Positions 42,987 through 44,489 of a stretch of DNA of 44,489 nucleotides are shown here, in pieces. The notes under the pieces are model-generated. The model had not been told where the DNA came from and did not search any database. It saw nothing but the letters and a program-made list of their open reading frames with translations. Position numbers and translations under genes: made by a program. Positions within the stretch are counted from its first letter, which is position 1; each line of letters starts with the position of its first letter. The DNA comes from CAZYWA01 sp964650975 [NCBI: uncultured bacterium] (GTDB taxonomy: Bacteria; JADJOY01): positions 1-44,489 of the forward strand of contig CAZYWA010000004.1 of the NCBI GenBank assembly GCA_964650975.1. Direction: 5' to 3'.

Positions 42987-44074
42987 GGCTTGGCCTCCTT
43001 GGCGACGGGGCCCGTGGTGCTCGCGTCGAAGAGCTCGAGCGTCTGATTCAGATCCAGCGGGTTGAAGCCGGTCTTCCCTCCCGAGGGAACCAGCACCACG
43101 TCGAGCCCCTGGAGCACCTGCGCCATCTGCAGGCCCACGAGATTCTCGGATCCACCGCCCTGGTAAGCCGCGTTCTCGAGCTCGGTGCCCTGCGCATCGG
43201 CCAGCTTGACCAGCAGGTCGGCCTCCGCCTGGCGTTTGCGCTTGTACGCGTCGGCCTCCGCCTTGATCTTGGTGACCTCCGCGCCGCCGCGCTCGGTCTC
43301 GATCGCCACGTTGGCCTTCCCCTGCGCGTCGATCTCCTGCTTCTTGGCCAGCTCCTTCGCCGCCTCGGACTCGGACTGGCGGGTGAACTTGAGCTGATCC
43401 TGGATCTTCTTCTCCTCGATCTGCTGCTGGTAGTCCTTGTTATAGTAGTACTGCCGCACCAGGACGTGCTCGACCACCAGCCCCTTCCCCTGCAGCTCGT
43501 CGCCGATCTGCTGCTGTGCCGCGGTCTGGCGCGCGACCCGCTTGTGCACGTCGTAGAAGTCCTCGGCGACCATCTCGCCCAGGTTCTTCTTGAGCGCCGA
43601 GATCACCTTGGGGATGAGGGTGTTGTTCTCGAACTGCCGCCCGGGACCGGCCTGCTGCATGATCGTGAACGCGTTCTCGATGCGATAGACGACCGCCACG
43701 TCCACGCCCACTCGCGAGCCGTCGGACGTGTTCACCTCGATCGACGGCTCGAGGCGCTCGCGGCGGCTGTGCCGCCCGGTGTGCCCTTCGCTTCCGCTGT
43801 TGAACTGAACGAGCTGGAGGTCGGTGGGAAACCGGTGGATTGTCTGTCCGGGCATCAAGAAATGCAGGCGCCCGCCCTGGATCAGCTCGGGCCGGATGCC
43901 GCGCGGCGGAACCAGCCGGCTCTCGAGGATCCCCACTTCGTTCGGCGCCACGTAGGTGGTGGTCATCGCGAACAGCACCAGCACCCCGACGGCGATACCA
44001 GCTCCGAGCGCCGCTCGATTCGCCAGCCGCCGGAATAGGGGCGTCAGCTCACTCGCTGCTCCATTTCCCTTCAC
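42983..44074 (-). CDS. SPFH/Band 7 family membrane protein
   Basis: The 363-residue protein has one N-terminal transmembrane helix (ALGAGIAVGVLVLFAMTTTYV), then the SPFH domain opening VAPNEVGILESRLVPPRGIR, SRVGVDVAVVYRIENAF, and a long Gln/Lys/Glu-rich coiled coil (NKDYQQQIEEKKIQDQLKF to about residue 310). The C-terminal tail carries LQMAQVLQGLDVVLVPSGG, the usual Band 7 ending. It is the first gene of the SPFH pair. The start is GTG at 44074. It probably spans the inner membrane with the coiled coil outside or inside, assembling with the downstream partner. Confidence 0.85.
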   Translation of the reverse strand: MKGNGAASELTPLFRRLANRAALGAGIAVGVLVLFAMTTTYVAPNEVGILESRLVPPRGIRPELIQGGRLHFLMPGQTIHRFPTDLQLVQFNSGSEGHTGRHSRRERLEPSIEVNTSDGSRVGVDVAVVYRIENAFTIMQQAGPGRQFENNTLIPKVISALKKNLGEMVAEDFYDVHKRVARQTAAQQQIGDELQGKGLVVEHVLVRQYYYNKDYQQQIEEKKIQDQLKFTRQSESEAAKELAKKQEIDAQGKANVAIETERGGAEVTKIKAEADAYKRKRQAEADLLVKLADAQGTELENAAYQGGGSENLVGLQMAQVLQGLDVVLVPSGGKTGFNPLDLNQTLELFDASTTGPVAKEAKP

Positions 44075-44167
44075 GAGCGCCCCCGATCACGTCGCAGCAG
44101 AGTCCGCACGGCGCATCATCCGCACGCCGTCGAGCACCGGTCAAGACGCACTCCCCACCCGCCTCCC

Positions 44168-44263
44168 GGGGGGCTGTTCCCGCCCTCCGCCCCAAAAGGG
44201 GCAAGATTTTTTCGAGGCCCCACCCCCGAGTCGCTCACTGCGTTCGCCGGGCGCCTCTCGGCG
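44168..44263. repeat. Intergenic CTGTTCC hairpin repeat, copy 2
   Basis: This copy has the same order of boxes as 3336-3410: GGGGGGCTGTTCC, CCGCCCC, then CGCTCACTGCGTTCGC and GGCGCC-TCTC-GGCGCC. The two copies are alike but not identical, and an extra terminator hairpin lies inside this one. Confidence 0.4.
44189..44212 (+). terminator. Rho-independent terminator-like hairpin with T-tract
   Basis: GCCCC (44189-44193) pairs with GGGGC (44198-44202) around AAAA and is followed by AAGATTTTTT (44203-44212). This is the only hairpin in the window with a U-tract. On the plus strand no gene ends just upstream, so it may stop antisense or read-through transcription. Confidence 0.5.
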
Positions 44264-44489
44264 CCGGCATGAGATCCACGCGAGCTGTCGGTTCGGGTGT
44301 AACGGGAAGTAGAAGGTCCCGAGCCGACTGACGAGGGATGCCTTACGCGCTGTGAGAGGGTGTAGACGAAAGAAATTCAGCCGCCTGGATCAGCGGCATG
44401 CGTGGCGGGAAATGGCTCGAGCGTCTGCGTTTGCTAGTCGGAGGGCTGCGGTCCCTCGCAGCCGCAGGCGTTCATCTTGGTTCAGACGC

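Larger units (their letters stand above)
44075..44489. other. Noncoding region with several hairpins at the right edge
   Basis: This 415-base region upstream of the SPFH pair contains no supportable gene. It has a terminator-like hairpin at 44189-44212, an 11-bp stem (44287-44297 with 44318-44328, one G-U pair, 20-base loop), and a nested structure at 44421-44489. There 44421-44427 pairs with 44483-44489, and 44444-44450 pairs with 44457-44463. The last element has a tRNA-like length but no T-loop or recognisable anticodon arm. The SPFH promoter should lie just after 44074. Confidence 0.45.

Noticed and set aside
44434-44475. 13-codon minus-strand open frame with two cysteines (MNACGCEGPQPSD)
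   Set aside because: Too short, no good ribosome site, and its sequence falls inside a hairpin.
44390-44488. Minus-strand frame running in from the right edge
   Set aside because: Only 33 codons visible, with no recognisable feature; it may be chance.
44421-44489. Possible tRNA because of a 7-bp closing stem and 69-base length
   Set aside because: No T-loop GTTCRA, no D arm and no anticodon arm on either strand.

Overview
The window is a GC-rich, gene-dense bacterial chromosome segment with 39 protein-coding genes, one of them cut by the left edge. No tRNA, rRNA, CRISPR array, insertion sequence, integrase or phage gene was seen. The gene mix (type IV prepilin, PilZ protein, DUF3015, DUF4105, DUF2339/DUF3999 pair, glycine-rich RRM protein, SPFH pair, ECF41-like sigma factor) fits an uncultured deltaproteobacterial-type lineage such as Myxococcota, Desulfobacterota or Binatota. 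That placement is an inference from gene content only.

Layout, left to right. 1-3.3 kb: tail of a phosphatidylserine synthase-like gene, an AI-2E family permease, a CnoX-like thioredoxin-TPR protein, a small lipoprotein and an FmdB-type zinc ribbon protein. 3.4-9.0 kb (minus strand): a tightly packed five-gene cluster. In transcription order it holds a degenerate nitrilase domain fused to an RfaE2-type nucleotidyltransferase, an exported GH57-like protein, a BtuF-like protein without a signal peptide, and two tandem paralogous two-TM proteins. 9.0-10.7 kb: Pit phosphate transporter and its DUF47 partner. 10.8-19.3 kb (minus): coupled DUF2339/DUF3999 membrane proteins, an NAD-dependent epimerase and a large exported protein. 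19.6-22.9 kb: a prepilin with a small partner, an unknown membrane protein overlapping a PilZ gene, and folK. 22.8-26.4 kb: an ethanolamine-permease-like transporter coupled to a gamma-glutamylcyclotransferase-like gene, a glycine-rich RRM protein and an exported DUF547 protein. 26.5-31.3 kb: a FAD amine-oxidase/desaturase-like enzyme followed by an ECF41-like sigma factor, then DUF4105 and DUF3015 genes. 31.4-39.6 kb (minus): a probable operon of a receiver-GAF-PAS-histidine-kinase-like protein, a glycoside-hydrolase-like protein, aldehyde dehydrogenase, KirBac-type channel and pyruvate kinase. 39.7-44.1 kb: a MenB/BadI-type crotonase, a tandem winged-helix transmembrane protein and two coupled SPFH proteins. 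44.1-44.5 kb: noncoding, with several hairpins.

Many adjacent genes share a 4-base GTGA or ATGA stop/start overlap, so translational coupling helps define the operons. The observations most worth checking are: (i) the nitrilase-like domain with all three catalytic residues replaced, fused to an RfaE2-type domain inside a conserved-looking operon; (ii) the histidine-kinase-like protein whose phosphoacceptor His is present while its N box and G2 box are degenerate; (iii) a small family of CTGTTCC-centred hairpin repeats in intergenic spaces; and (iv) the tandem winged-helix membrane protein whose 3' end differs in base composition.
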